A stretch of DNA of 64,000 nt. It comes from CAZICM01 sp964537685. Its GTDB lineage: Bacteria > Myxococcota_A > Polyangia > Polyangiales > Polyangiaceae. Numbering within the stretch: the first letter of the stretch is position 1; every line of letters starts with the position of its first letter. Below, one piece after another: positions 23,697 to 31,930 of the stretch. The stretch spans positions 186,001 through 250,000 of the forward strand of contig CAZICM010000003.1 in the NCBI GenBank assembly GCA_964537685.1, written 5' to 3'. Position numbers and translations under genes: made by a program. The notes under the pieces were generated by a model. That model made no database searches and was not told where the DNA came from. It was given only the letters and a program-made list of their open reading frames with translations.

Positions 23697-24782
23697 TCAG
23701 TCCGGTCCGCGCACGCACAGGGCCCGGAAGTATTGCTGGCTTGTGATGTCCGTTCGTACTGTGCCGTGGGGCGTGGTGAAAATATAGGCATAGGCGGGGC
23801 CGCCCATATAAGGCGTGGATGACCAAAATGTGGCGCTTGTCATATTGTTGGGAAGGAAGGGGATGAGGTAGGCATTCCCATCGGTATCATCGGCAATGGT
23901 TTGAATTTCTTTAATGCTGGGGAGCCTCCAGCCCGTTTTACCAAGCACTTGTCTTGTATTGCAATACGAAAGAGCTTCTGTCCAATTCACTTCGGTGTCG
24001 GCTTGGGTGGTCCAGGTGAGTCCGGTGCGGTTGTCTGTCCATTGCAGATCGCCCGCTTGGGGTTGCACTAGAGGATCGGCCAATTTAAACGAATGGGTAT
24101 CCTGCACGCAAATGGCGCGGTAATTGGTATTCAAGGCGTAACCCCGGAAGGTGGGGAGAAGGGAGTCCGCGTTCATGCCCGGTGCGCAGGCCACGGACGC
24201 GCAGCTTGCTCGGACGAACCAGACTTCCTGGGGCTCGTCGGGATGGACCGGGTCGGTGTTGGGAAAGCGTTTGGTCACCGAGTTGGTGAGGTATTCGCCC
24301 TGGGGCAGGCTCTTTAAAGCGTCGGGGGCAAAGCGGGGTTCGGAACTCGCGTAGTCCATGATGGAAATCAGTTCGAGGCGCGTGGGCAGCCGAATGTTTT
24401 TATCGGTAAACCCTTCAGCGCAGGCTTTTGAGGCGGTCGGCCAATCCCCTTGAAATGCGGGCATCGCATACCAGGTTAAGCCGGTGATCGAGTCGTGGAC
24501 TTTGATGATATCGCTGTCGCCGCTGGTCGACGTGTACTCGGGAAGGTTGTAGCGGACGAGGCTGTCCTGTGTGAGCAGGCCAGGATCGCTAATTTTATCC
24601 GGATTGCATTCCAATTCCATGTTGCCATCTGAGCAATACGATGAAATTGAATCAGGCCACTGGGATAATGCGGGGCTGTCTTCGCGGAGGGCGTGATCTT
24701 CGAGTCCCGCAATGAGGTGGCAGCCGGACAATAGGGGAAATAGGCTTAGAAGGCCGGCCGTTTTTAATTCGGTTAATCGCAT
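23697..24782 (-). CDS. DUF1566-repeat lipoprotein
   Basis: The 361-aa protein has a lipobox (Pro-Leu-Leu-Ser-Gly-Cys) and two tandem DUF1566/FGE-like units. Each begins with a Gly-Leu-Thr-Trp motif (TGLTWYAM at about 105 and TGLTWTTQ at about 255). They continue with R-L-P-[ST] motifs (IRLPTRLELISIMDY and WRLPSIKEIQTI) and end in RAICV or RALCV. DUF1566 is related to C-type-lectin-like surface domains. The start is the ATG at 24782. An earlier in-frame ATG adds 12 residues ahead of the signal. Function unknown, surface location likely. Confidence 0.85.
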   Translation of the reverse strand: MRLTELKTAGLLSLFPLLSGCHLIAGLEDHALREDSPALSQWPDSISSYCSDGNMELECNPDKISDPGLLTQDSLVRYNLPEYTSTSGDSDIIKVHDSITGLTWYAMPAFQGDWPTASKACAEGFTDKNIRLPTRLELISIMDYASSEPRFAPDALKSLPQGEYLTNSVTKRFPNTDPVHPDEPQEVWFVRASCASVACAPGMNADSLLPTFRGYALNTNYRAICVQDTHSFKLADPLVQPQAGDLQWTDNRTGLTWTTQADTEVNWTEALSYCNTRQVLGKTGWRLPSIKEIQTIADDTDGNAYLIPFLPNNMTSATFWSSTPYMGGPAYAYIFTTPHGTVRTDITSQQYFRALCVRGPD

Positions 24783-24934
24783 CGCATGATGCAAGGACCT
24801 TGTTTGAAAAGGTGTCAAGCGAATTCTTGAATCCCGGGGGTGCTCATCGCCGAAGAGCGATAATTCATTCCTCGCGCGCGAGGCTTTGCGATAGCTTGTG
24901 AGGTGGTCTGCTTATTCTGTGCTGAGCCTCTTTT

Positions 24935-26485
24935 ATGTCTTCTGCGGTACAAGATTCTTCCGGACAGATCCTCGCCGAGGGGGAAAAAATCGCCGGTAAA
25001 TATAGGGTGGAGTGCGTCTTAGGCTCGGGCGGAATGGGTGTCGTGTACGCCGCGCGTCACGAGGATTTAGGACAGTTATTCGCGATTAAATTCTTGCGTC
25101 CAGGGATGAGCGAAAGGCGTTCGCCCGATACGCTGGTGTCCCGTTTTGTGCGGGAAGCGCGGGCTGCGGCTCAGATTCAGAGCGATTATGTGGTGAGGGT
25201 CTTCGATGTGGGAACGCTTGAAAATGGCGATGCCTACATGGTGATGGAGCATTTGGGCGGTCAGGATTTGGATAGGCTTTTGGGTCAGACCGGATCGCTG
25301 AATGCGGAGCAGGCCGCGAATTATGTGATGGAGGCGCTGGATGCGCTCGCGCATGCGCATGCGCTGGGTATTGTTCACCGCGATTTAAAGCCTTCGAATT
25401 TATTTGTGACCGATAGGCCGGATGGAACGAAGCGGATTAAGGTGTTGGATTTTGGTATTTCAAAGATGCGTTCCGAGCTTGATAGGCCGCTTTCTGGAAA
25501 GGCTTTGACGACCGGCGATGCGGTGCTGGGTTCGCCCGGGTATATGGCGCCCGAGCAAGTGAGAAAATCGAAGAATGCCGATGTGCGCTCGGATATTTGG
25601 TCCATCGGCGTCATTCTGTACGAGCTGCTCACGGGTGTGCAGCCTTTTAGGGGCGATACGGTGGGCGAGATTTTGGCGGCGATTCTCGATGGTTCGATGG
25701 AGCCGCCCTCCAAGCTGCAGCCCGGTATTCCGCAGGGACTGGAAGCGATTGTGATGAAGTGTCTGCTGCGCAATCCGGCCGAGCGTTTTTCGGATGTTGC
25801 AGCGCTTTCGGGGGCGCTTTCGGTCTATTGCGATGAGTCTCACCGGGAAATTGCGCGCCGCATCGAGGCCGTGTTGAAGGGGGCCAATAGCGATGCGAAG
25901 GCCGATGGGATGGTGCGGGTATCGCTTTCGCCGAATTCGGATCGGGTGAGTCAGACGGCGGAGACGATGGATGCCATTGTGTCGGCGCAGGCGGCGGCGG
26001 ATATGCCGAGGCTCGAGCCGATTACGCTTTCGGCTTCATTTGTAGGGGGACGCGAATCTTCACAGCCTTCTCAGGATGTGCCGAAGAAGCGTGAGCGGCC
26101 GATGTGGGTTTGGGGTGCGGGGCTGTCGTTGGGCTTGGCGCTGATTGGGGGAATTGCGTTTTTTGGGATGTTTGGCAGAGGTCAAGAGCCGGAAGGGCAT
26201 GTGCAGGGAGCGAAAGTGCAGGGCGGGATTGCGACAGAGCCTTTGCAGCCCGCGCTTCAGCCTCCGGCGGTACAAAGCTCTGCAGCGCTTACGCCTGAAA
26301 TTAAGCCTGCGGCCGAGCTTTCCGCGCAGGGGCCTAAAGAGCAGCCGAGCTCTGCCGCGTCGCTTTCGGCGGGTGCGCCTTCTTCGAGTGCTCCGCTGAA
26401 AAACGATAAAAAGAGCGGTGTACAAGGTTCAAAGCCAAAGCCCAGTTCAGCGGTTCCCACGGATCTGCTGCGTGAGCGTGATTGA
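24935..26485 (+). CDS. Membrane-anchored Ser/Thr protein kinase
   Basis: The product is 516 aa. The Hanks-type kinase domain spans about 22-295 with GSGGMGVVY, AIKFLRPG, HRDLKPSNLF, DFGISK and GSPGYMAPEQ, all catalytic residues intact. A juxtamembrane linker, a single transmembrane helix (about 390-412) and an Ala/Ser/Pro-rich extracytoplasmic tail without a folded domain follow. The start is ATG at 24935. The stop codon abuts the ATG of the PEGA/TPR gene, so the two are surely co-translated and probably work together. Confidence 0.95.
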   Translation: MSSAVQDSSGQILAEGEKIAGKYRVECVLGSGGMGVVYAARHEDLGQLFAIKFLRPGMSERRSPDTLVSRFVREARAAAQIQSDYVVRVFDVGTLENGDAYMVMEHLGGQDLDRLLGQTGSLNAEQAANYVMEALDALAHAHALGIVHRDLKPSNLFVTDRPDGTKRIKVLDFGISKMRSELDRPLSGKALTTGDAVLGSPGYMAPEQVRKSKNADVRSDIWSIGVILYELLTGVQPFRGDTVGEILAAILDGSMEPPSKLQPGIPQGLEAIVMKCLLRNPAERFSDVAALSGALSVYCDESHREIARRIEAVLKGANSDAKADGMVRVSLSPNSDRVSQTAETMDAIVSAQAAADMPRLEPITLSASFVGGRESSQPSQDVPKKRERPMWVWGAGLSLGLALIGGIAFFGMFGRGQEPEGHVQGAKVQGGIATEPLQPALQPPAVQSSAALTPEIKPAAELSAQGPKEQPSSAASLSAGAPSSSAPLKNDKKSGVQGSKPKPSSAVPTDLLRERD

Positions 26486-27619
26486 ATGATGATTCAATTT
26501 GAAAAGATTGGGCGCATTTTTCTTCCGCTGGTCATTTTGATGGGAATGGCAGCGCCATTGAATGGATTGGCCCAGGAGGCGATTTCACCGGCGGATCGGG
26601 CGTTGGCCGAGGCGCTGTTTCGCGATGGGCGGGCTTTGATGGATGCGGGAAAGGCAGCGGATGCGTGTCCAAAGCTTGCGGAGAGTCACCGTTTGGATCC
26701 CAAGGCGGGGACGATTTTGAATTTGGCTGTGTGTCAGGAGCAGCTTGGGCAGGTGGCTCAGGCTTGGGCTTCCTATTTGGAGGCGGCTCGTCTGGCTGCC
26801 CGGTCAAATCAGTCGGCCCGTGAACAGGCGGCTCAGAAGAAGGCTGCGGAGCTGGAAGCGATTCTATCGAAATTAACGATTGAATTGGGTGGTGAATTAA
26901 AAGAGTATTCTGTTTTTATTGATGGCAAGGCGCATTCGGCGGCGATTGTGGGAACGCCGATGCCTTTGGATCCAGGCGATCATGATGTGGAAGTGAGGGC
27001 GCCCGGGTATTTGCCTTTTAAGAGCCGGGTGAATATTCCAAAGGGGCCGGCCAATACAAAAGTCGTGGTGCCTGTTCCTCTGGCGGCTGAGACACCGGCT
27101 TCTTCTTCGAGTGCGCTTCCGCCGCCCATTCCAACGGTGCCGCCTCCGCCTCCTTCTGTTTCCGCTTCGGCTTCCGCGCCGGTTCATTCGGTGGCTGGGC
27201 CGCCGTCTGAGCCGGCAAAGGCGGCTGGGACAGGTCAATCCAAAGATGATTCCTCGGATTACAATAAGATTTTAGGGGTGCCCGTCGGCGCTTATGTTGT
27301 GGGAACGGCTGGGCTGGCGGGTATTGTGGTGGGGTCGATTTTTGGCGTTCAGACCTTTCGGTGGAAGGCCGAGGGGGACAAAGAATGCGATGGGTTTTAT
27401 TGTTCGCAGAAGGGGCTCGATGCGCATCAGGCCGCGGAGACTTGCGCGACCATTTCGACGGTGAGTTTTGGGGTGGGGTTGGCAGGGGTTGGTGCGGCAA
27501 TTGTATGGTATTGGATATCTAAGCCATCGGCGCCGGGAAAATCCAATACATCGAGCTTGTGGGTATCTCCTTCTGTATTGAAGGATAGCGCCTCCCTTCG
27601 TATGGGCGGCTCATTCTAA
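26486..27619 (+). CDS. TPR / PEGA-like exported protein, partner of upstream kinase
   Basis: The product is 377 aa. A signal peptide (ending GLAQEA) precedes a TPR-like helical pair (ALAEALFRDGRALMDAGKAADACPKLAESHRLDPKAGTILNLA...). A short PEGA-like beta domain (VFIDGKAHSAAIVGTPMPLDPGDHDVEVRAPGY) and a long Pro/Ser linker follow. Two transmembrane helices (about 272-290 and 325-345) lie near the C-terminus. This layout, directly after a kinase gene, recurs in Polyangiales. Inference: an envelope protein whose assembly or signalling is linked to the kinase. Its stop overlaps the convergent SDR gene by 4 bp. Confidence 0.8.
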   Translation: MMIQFEKIGRIFLPLVILMGMAAPLNGLAQEAISPADRALAEALFRDGRALMDAGKAADACPKLAESHRLDPKAGTILNLAVCQEQLGQVAQAWASYLEAARLAARSNQSAREQAAQKKAAELEAILSKLTIELGGELKEYSVFIDGKAHSAAIVGTPMPLDPGDHDVEVRAPGYLPFKSRVNIPKGPANTKVVVPVPLAAETPASSSSALPPPIPTVPPPPPSVSASASAPVHSVAGPPSEPAKAAGTGQSKDDSSDYNKILGVPVGAYVVGTAGLAGIVVGSIFGVQTFRWKAEGDKECDGFYCSQKGLDAHQAAETCATISTVSFGVGLAGVGAAIVWYWISKPSAPGKSNTSSLWVSPSVLKDSASLRMGGSF

Positions 27620-28545
27620 TAGGGTTTTACGGGGAATGAGCCTTTGAATTCATGCATGGCGCGCACTTCGTCGACTTCGTGCTCAAAGCCTGTTGCTTTG
27701 CGGAAAAGGCTGCTGTCCACCACGACCGGATATTTGATGTGGCTGACGGCGCCCGGGGGAAGTCTGGGGAATCCAAGGCGGCCCAGCGCGCGTAAGAAGA
27801 TAAATTCAGGCAGCGGGATGGGGATGCGGCCGGTTTCCCGGATAATGACGGATAGGGGGACGGGTTGGGGGCCGGCGACGTTGTAGACGCCGCGTATTCG
27901 TTTTTCGAGGGCAAGGCAAATGGCTGTTACCGTGTCGGTTTCGTGCATGAATTGAAACATCGGATCGAAGCCCAATACCGATGGAATGCGAGGGGGGCGG
28001 AGGAAGGCGGCGAGGGTGCCGTGGCCGGTGGGGCCCAGGGTGTAGCAGGCCCGTAAGACCGTTGTGCAAAGCGATGGAAAGCGCCATAGCGCCGAGCCCG
28101 CGTAGAGATCGGCCGCGACGAGATCGGAGAGTTCGGGATAGGTGTTGACGGCCATCGGGGGCTCGTCTTCGGTGTGATACAGCGGGGAATCGGGGGCGGC
28201 GCCGTAATAGGTGTGTCTTCCGACGAAGATGGCGTGTTCGACACCGTAGTGTTCGCAATGGTTAAATACTGCGCGCGTTCCGCCTAAATTGATTCGGTAG
28301 CGCTCTTCGGCGCGGGCGACCAAGTGGGTGACGGTGGCCATGTGAATGACCGCTTCGGGACGGCATTTGCGGAATACATCTTCGGCTTCGCGCTTGCGGA
28401 TATCGCATTCATGCATTTCGACCGTGCCGCGATCGAAAGGATAAGGCCGCCGGTCCATGCCAATGACGCTATGGCCCGCTTTGGCCAGGCGATCGGCCAC
28501 CATGGCGCCGAGCCGTCCAGATACGCCCGTGATGAGGACTTTCAT
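27616..28545 (-). CDS. Extended SDR / NAD-dependent epimerase family protein
   Basis: The product is 309 aa. The Rossmann nucleotide site is VLITGVSGRLGAMVADRL (GxxGxxG), with Asp31 of GMDRRPY positioned for NAD(H). The usual catalytic YxxxK is not clear. The corresponding segment reads Tyr-Pro-Glu-Leu-Ser-Asp, without Lys, so catalysis may be altered or lost. It overlaps the preceding acyltransferase gene by 4 bp, implying a coupled lipid or glycolipid modification function. The substrate is unknown. Confidence 0.85.
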   Translation of the reverse strand: MKVLITGVSGRLGAMVADRLAKAGHSVIGMDRRPYPFDRGTVEMHECDIRKREAEDVFRKCRPEAVIHMATVTHLVARAEERYRINLGGTRAVFNHCEHYGVEHAIFVGRHTYYGAAPDSPLYHTEDEPPMAVNTYPELSDLVAADLYAGSALWRFPSLCTTVLRACYTLGPTGHGTLAAFLRPPRIPSVLGFDPMFQFMHETDTVTAICLALEKRIRGVYNVAGPQPVPLSVIIRETGRIPIPLPEFIFLRALGRLGFPRLPPGAVSHIKYPVVVDSSLFRKATGFEHEVDEVRAMHEFKGSFPVKPY

Positions 28546-29414
28546 TGAGCGGTTCCCCCTACTTTAATGCCTGTGTTGCGGGCATCGAGTCCGGTTTGCA
28601 GAAGTCCGGCGATGCGGTTTCTCACTTGTTCGACATAGGCTGCGATGACTTCGTCGGCTTCGTTGCCATTGCCTTCGAAGTGCATCGGTTCGCCGTAATA
28701 AATATCGAGTTCGACGGGCAGGGGCAGGGGCACCAGATAAGGCGTAATCGGCACGTAAGGGGCGCCCATTAAGCTGCCTAGGGTTTGAGAGTTAAGAATG
28801 GTGGGTACGGCTTCGCCTCCGCCTAGAAATGCAAAGGGGACAATGGGCGCCTTGGCGGCCAGGGCAAGCCTCATAAAGCCTGTTCCAAAGCTCACCAGCG
28901 AATAGCGTTCGGTATAGAGCTTGGCCGTGCCCCGTGCGCCTTCGGGAAAAGTCATCAGCAGGCGTCCGTTCTGGAGCAATTGAGCCGCGTGCTCGGGAAG
29001 GCCCGTAAATTGGCCGGTGCGGTTGGTCCACTGCGATGCGAAGGGCAGGCGATTGATAAATTTTTCGATCATGCCTTGGGCGAGGCGGGGCGGATCGAGC
29101 TCAAAAAAACAGGATGCGATGATCATCGCGCCGTCGATCGCAACACCGCCCGAGTGATTGCCAACCAGCATTCCAGCGCCCCGGGGAGGCACATTCTGAA
29201 TGCCGTGAACGCGCACCGAGAAATACTTTCGATAGAAAAATTCGAGAAAGCTCATCCCTCTGGCCACATGCGTTCTCGAGATTCCATAAGGATCGACACC
29301 GCACGAGTTAAAGGGAATTTCCAGCTTAAGGACGCGCTGCCAAACCTCTTCGCTGATAAACAGAGGAAGCACGAGAGCTCCTTGGTATTGGGATTGAGCC
29401 CAAGCTTCTATCAT
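28542..29414 (-). CDS. Lysophospholipid acyltransferase-family protein
   Basis: The product is 290 aa. The acceptor motif is NHSGGVAIDG (His...Asp, in the spacing used by the NHSGxxxxD subfamily). Block III reads LLMTFPEGARGT (FPEGxR), and further blocks are APIVPFAFLGG and IYYGEPM. These place it with PlsC-like glycerolipid acyltransferases at the inner membrane. The upstream region is divergent from thiG (62 bp). The SDR gene follows in the same operon, an order I recall from other bacteria. Confidence 0.88.
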   Translation of the reverse strand: MIEAWAQSQYQGALVLPLFISEEVWQRVLKLEIPFNSCGVDPYGISRTHVARGMSFLEFFYRKYFSVRVHGIQNVPPRGAGMLVGNHSGGVAIDGAMIIASCFFELDPPRLAQGMIEKFINRLPFASQWTNRTGQFTGLPEHAAQLLQNGRLLMTFPEGARGTAKLYTERYSLVSFGTGFMRLALAAKAPIVPFAFLGGGEAVPTILNSQTLGSLMGAPYVPITPYLVPLPLPVELDIYYGEPMHFEGNGNEADEVIAAYVEQVRNRIAGLLQTGLDARNTGIKVGGTAQ

Positions 29415-29476
29415 GGCGGTCTTTTCTTGCTCAATGAGACTTTCTTGCCGGTGAAAAAACTGCTACGCGGCCGCTT

Positions 29477-30256
29477 ATGAACGATGTGCTGAAGATTGGA
29501 GCGTATGCATTTGAATCCCGGCTTTTTGTGGGCACGGGCAAATACAAGGATGTGCAGGAGACGCGTCTCGCGCTTGAGGCTTCGGGCGCGAATGTGGTGA
29601 CGGTGGCGGTGCGGCGCGTGAATCTGAGCGATCGCGGCGAAGGTTCGATGATGTCGCTGCTCATGTCGGGGAAGTTTACGATTCTGCCCAATACCGCGGG
29701 CTGTTATACGGCGGATGAAGCGCTTCGGACGGCGAGGCTGGCGAGGGAGCTCGGGCTTTCCGATTTGGTGAAGCTGGAGGTGATCGGCGATCAGAAGACG
29801 CTGTTTCCCGATAACGAGGCAACGCTTGAGGCGGCGCGGATTTTGGTGAAGGAGGGCTTTACGGTTCTGCCTTATTGCATGGACGATCCTATTGTTTGCC
29901 GGAAGCTTGAGGATATTGGCTGCGCCGCGGTGATGCCGCTTGCGGCGCCGATCGGTTCGGGATTGGGTATTCGTAATCCTTACAATTTGATGATTATTCG
30001 CGAACAAACCAAAGTGCCGCTGATTGTGGATGCGGGTGTGGGGACGGCGAGCGATGCGGCGGCGGCGATGGAGTTGGGCTGCGATGGAGTGCTGATGAAT
30101 ACGGCGATTGCGGGAGCGGCGCATCCTGTGATGATGGCGGAGGCGATGAGGGATGCCGTGAGAGCCGGTAGGATGGCATATATGGCCGGTCGTATTCCCC
30201 GGAAGCTATATGCAACGGCATCGTCGCCTTTGGATGGCCGGATTGGGCAAGTTTAG
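29477..30256 (+). CDS. thiG: Thiazole synthase ThiG
   Basis: It forms thiazole phosphate from deoxyxylulose phosphate, dehydroglycine and ThiS thiocarboxylate. The 259-aa TIM barrel shows FVGTGKYKD (Schiff-base Lys region follows at VKLEVIGD), LPNTAGCYTADEA, MPLAAPIGSGLGI and DAGVGTASDAAAAMELGCDGVLMNTAI, all conserved. No ThiS gene is adjacent. It is first of a run with a small TPR-like gene, thiE and a lipoprotein, spaced by 36 bp, -4 bp and 13 bp. Confidence 0.97.
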   Translation: MNDVLKIGAYAFESRLFVGTGKYKDVQETRLALEASGANVVTVAVRRVNLSDRGEGSMMSLLMSGKFTILPNTAGCYTADEALRTARLARELGLSDLVKLEVIGDQKTLFPDNEATLEAARILVKEGFTVLPYCMDDPIVCRKLEDIGCAAVMPLAAPIGSGLGIRNPYNLMIIREQTKVPLIVDAGVGTASDAAAAMELGCDGVLMNTAIAGAAHPVMMAEAMRDAVRAGRMAYMAGRIPRKLYATASSPLDGRIGQV

Positions 30257-30292
30257 TCTTGACGCCGCGGTGAGAACGGAAAGGATGCGGGC

Positions 30293-30595
30293 GTGGTCTT
30301 GGGCTTAAGATCGGCCGTAATGATATCGGCATTGATAGCGCTGTCGGCGTCGAGGGCGCCCTTTCAATGCGCGAGCGAGGCCGATCCCAATCATCGGCGG
30401 GAGGAGGAGCCTGGCGAGGCGCTGTACAAGTTATCCGAGGAATTTGAGGCGAAGGGAAATCGCAAGGCTCAAAAAGAGACGTTGTTGTTTTTATTGAAAA
30501 GCTATCCGACGAGCCGATTTGCGGAACAGGCGAGGCTCGATTTAGCGGCGATGGGAGGCGGAGCGGGAGGCGCGGGGGTCGGGGGAAGTCCTTGA
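30293..30595 (+). CDS. Small exported TPR-like protein within thi operon
   Basis: The 100-aa product has a hydrophobic N-terminus (possible signal to about residue 25). A charged helical segment resembles one or two TPR helices (ALYKLSEEFEAKGNRKAQKE, then LKSYPTSRFAEQARLDLA), as in CpoB/YbgF-type proteins, and the tail is Gly-rich. GTG at 30293 has AAGGA 8 nt upstream. Its stop overlaps the TTG start of thiE (TTGA). Why an envelope-type protein sits between thiG and thiE is unclear. Confidence 0.65.
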   Translation: MVLGLRSAVMISALIALSASRAPFQCASEADPNHRREEEPGEALYKLSEEFEAKGNRKAQKETLLFLLKSYPTSRFAEQARLDLAAMGGGAGGAGVGGSP

Positions 30596-31203
30596 GGCTC
30601 TTTCCTTTGCCCCGGGTGCTGATGATAACGGCGCTGGATGTGGTGCCGGAGGGGGAGATGGTGGAGCGGCTCCAGGCCAAGGGGATGGAGCTATCGGAAG
30701 AGGATCGGGGGTATTTAGGGGTTCAACTTCGGGATCCTGGGTTGAGCGGGCGGGAGTTGTGGCGGTGGGGGGAGCGGCTGAGGGCGCTGACGCGCGGGTT
30801 GGGGATATCCTTTTGGGTGAATGATAGGCTCGATTTGGCCTTAATCTTGGAAGCGGACGGGCTGCATTTGGGGAGGCGCTCGATGGGGGTGAGTGATGCT
30901 CGGACATGGGGTGATTTGCGCATTTCGGTTTCGGCGCATTCGGTGGATGAAGTGATTCAAGCGGCTGGGCAGGGGGTAGATATGGTGCTGCTTTCGCCGA
31001 TTTTCGCATCACCTGGAAAGGGAAAGCCCTTGGGGGTGGAGGCATTGAGGGAAGCGAAGGGGGAGCTGGGGGCTATGGGATCTACAGTGGCGCTTGGGGC
31101 GCTGGGCGGGATAGATCTGGGGAATGCGCGGGAATGTTTTGAGGCTGGAGCGGACTGTGTGGCGGCGATTCGGGCGGATTTGGGGGGGTTGTGCAACCTA
31201 TAA
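30592..31203 (+). CDS. thiE: Thiamine phosphate synthase (ThiE/TenI family)
   Basis: It couples hydroxymethylpyrimidine diphosphate with thiazole phosphate. The 203-aa protein shows the family blocks VNDRLDLALILEADGLHLG, ISVSAHSVDEVIQAAGQGVDMVLLSPIFASPGKGKPLG and GALGGIDLGNARECFEAGADCVAAI. The N-terminal third is divergent from classical ThiE. A TenI-like aminase or isomerase is a possible alternative, but the substrate-loop spacing favours ThiE. The TTG start is chosen for overlap with the upstream stop. Confidence 0.85.
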   Translation: MRLFPLPRVLMITALDVVPEGEMVERLQAKGMELSEEDRGYLGVQLRDPGLSGRELWRWGERLRALTRGLGISFWVNDRLDLALILEADGLHLGRRSMGVSDARTWGDLRISVSAHSVDEVIQAAGQGVDMVLLSPIFASPGKGKPLGVEALREAKGELGAMGSTVALGALGGIDLGNARECFEAGADCVAAIRADLGGLCNL

Positions 31204-31216
31204 GGGCAAGGTGGTG

Positions 31217-31663
31217 ATGAACATGAAAAAGAGCAGGGCATTATTTGCTTTGATATTTGGTATTGGCGTGCTGGCGCTACCCATGGCGCAGATGGGATGT
31301 GGCAAAGGTCCTCCGGGCGCGACGTTGGAGCTTAAGCTTGGGTCGGGTCCAAAAAACCTGAGCAGAAGCGATATTACCATGCTGGCTGTGCATGAAATGG
31401 AGCATGGTGACAAAGACTACAAAGGGGCTCTGTTGCGCGATATATTGGGAACCATTCCGCCGAATGCAATAGTGCGTGTAAAGGCGGCGGATGGTTATAC
31501 GCAAACGCTGACGGCGGCGGTGGCAGTGCGGGATGATACGCTGTTGGCCTATGAAAAAGAGGGTTCGGCGCTGGAGGCGCCCGAGGGGCCGCTTCGTTTG
31601 ATCGTGCCGAATAGTCCGGGGTTGTCGGTGAGGAGTATTGTGAGTATTGAGGTTGTTCCTTAA
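31217..31663 (+). CDS. Lipoprotein with oxidoreductase-molybdopterin-binding-like domain
   Basis: The 148-aa product has a signal peptide with lipobox Ala-Gln-Met-Gly-Cys. A domain follows with MLAVHEMEHGDKDYKGALLRDIL, VRVKAADGYTQTL and PLRLIVPN. This is the pattern of the small SUOX/YedY-like molybdopterin-binding fold, though too short to be a whole enzyme. The ATG at 31217 is preceded by AAGG. It lies 13 bp after thiE and is probably co-transcribed. It may bind a ligand other than molybdopterin. Confidence 0.65.
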   Translation: MNMKKSRALFALIFGIGVLALPMAQMGCGKGPPGATLELKLGSGPKNLSRSDITMLAVHEMEHGDKDYKGALLRDILGTIPPNAIVRVKAADGYTQTLTAAVAVRDDTLLAYEKEGSALEAPEGPLRLIVPNSPGLSVRSIVSIEVVP

Positions 31664-31708
31664 ATTGAGACGGTCTCTGATAGCCCTTTCCCATCATCCC
31701 CAAGCCCC

Positions 31709-31885
31709 AAAAACATCGCTTATCGGCAGTGCACCACTGTCTATCGCCGTGGCCGGCGAGGCTTTCGGCCGATCGGGATCGCCCTAGAGCATCAACATTA
31801 TCCCTTTGGCGTGATCCCGATCACTCCCAATGCCTGGTCCGCCTTCCCGCTCGATAGGTCTGCACAATCAATAGGCGATGTTTTT
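31709..31885. repeat. 177-bp fold-back element with terminal inverted repeats
   Basis: The ends are AAAAACATCGC (31709-31719) and its exact complement (31875-31885). Similarity continues inward through TAT.G, GTGCA..CC and TATCG, and again at the centre, where GATCGGGATC at 31771-31780 pairs with GATCCCGATC at 31813-31822. The whole segment is thus a long imperfect palindrome. It could be a MITE-type non-autonomous transposon relic or a structured RNA/terminator. I see no target-site duplication. A TTGACA at 31892-31897, with TAAAAG 18 bp further on, may be a promoter for the next gene. Confidence 0.55.
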
Positions 31886-31930
31886 ATCTGTTTGACATCC
31901 CGCTCACTGCCCCGCTAAAAGCATACTCAC

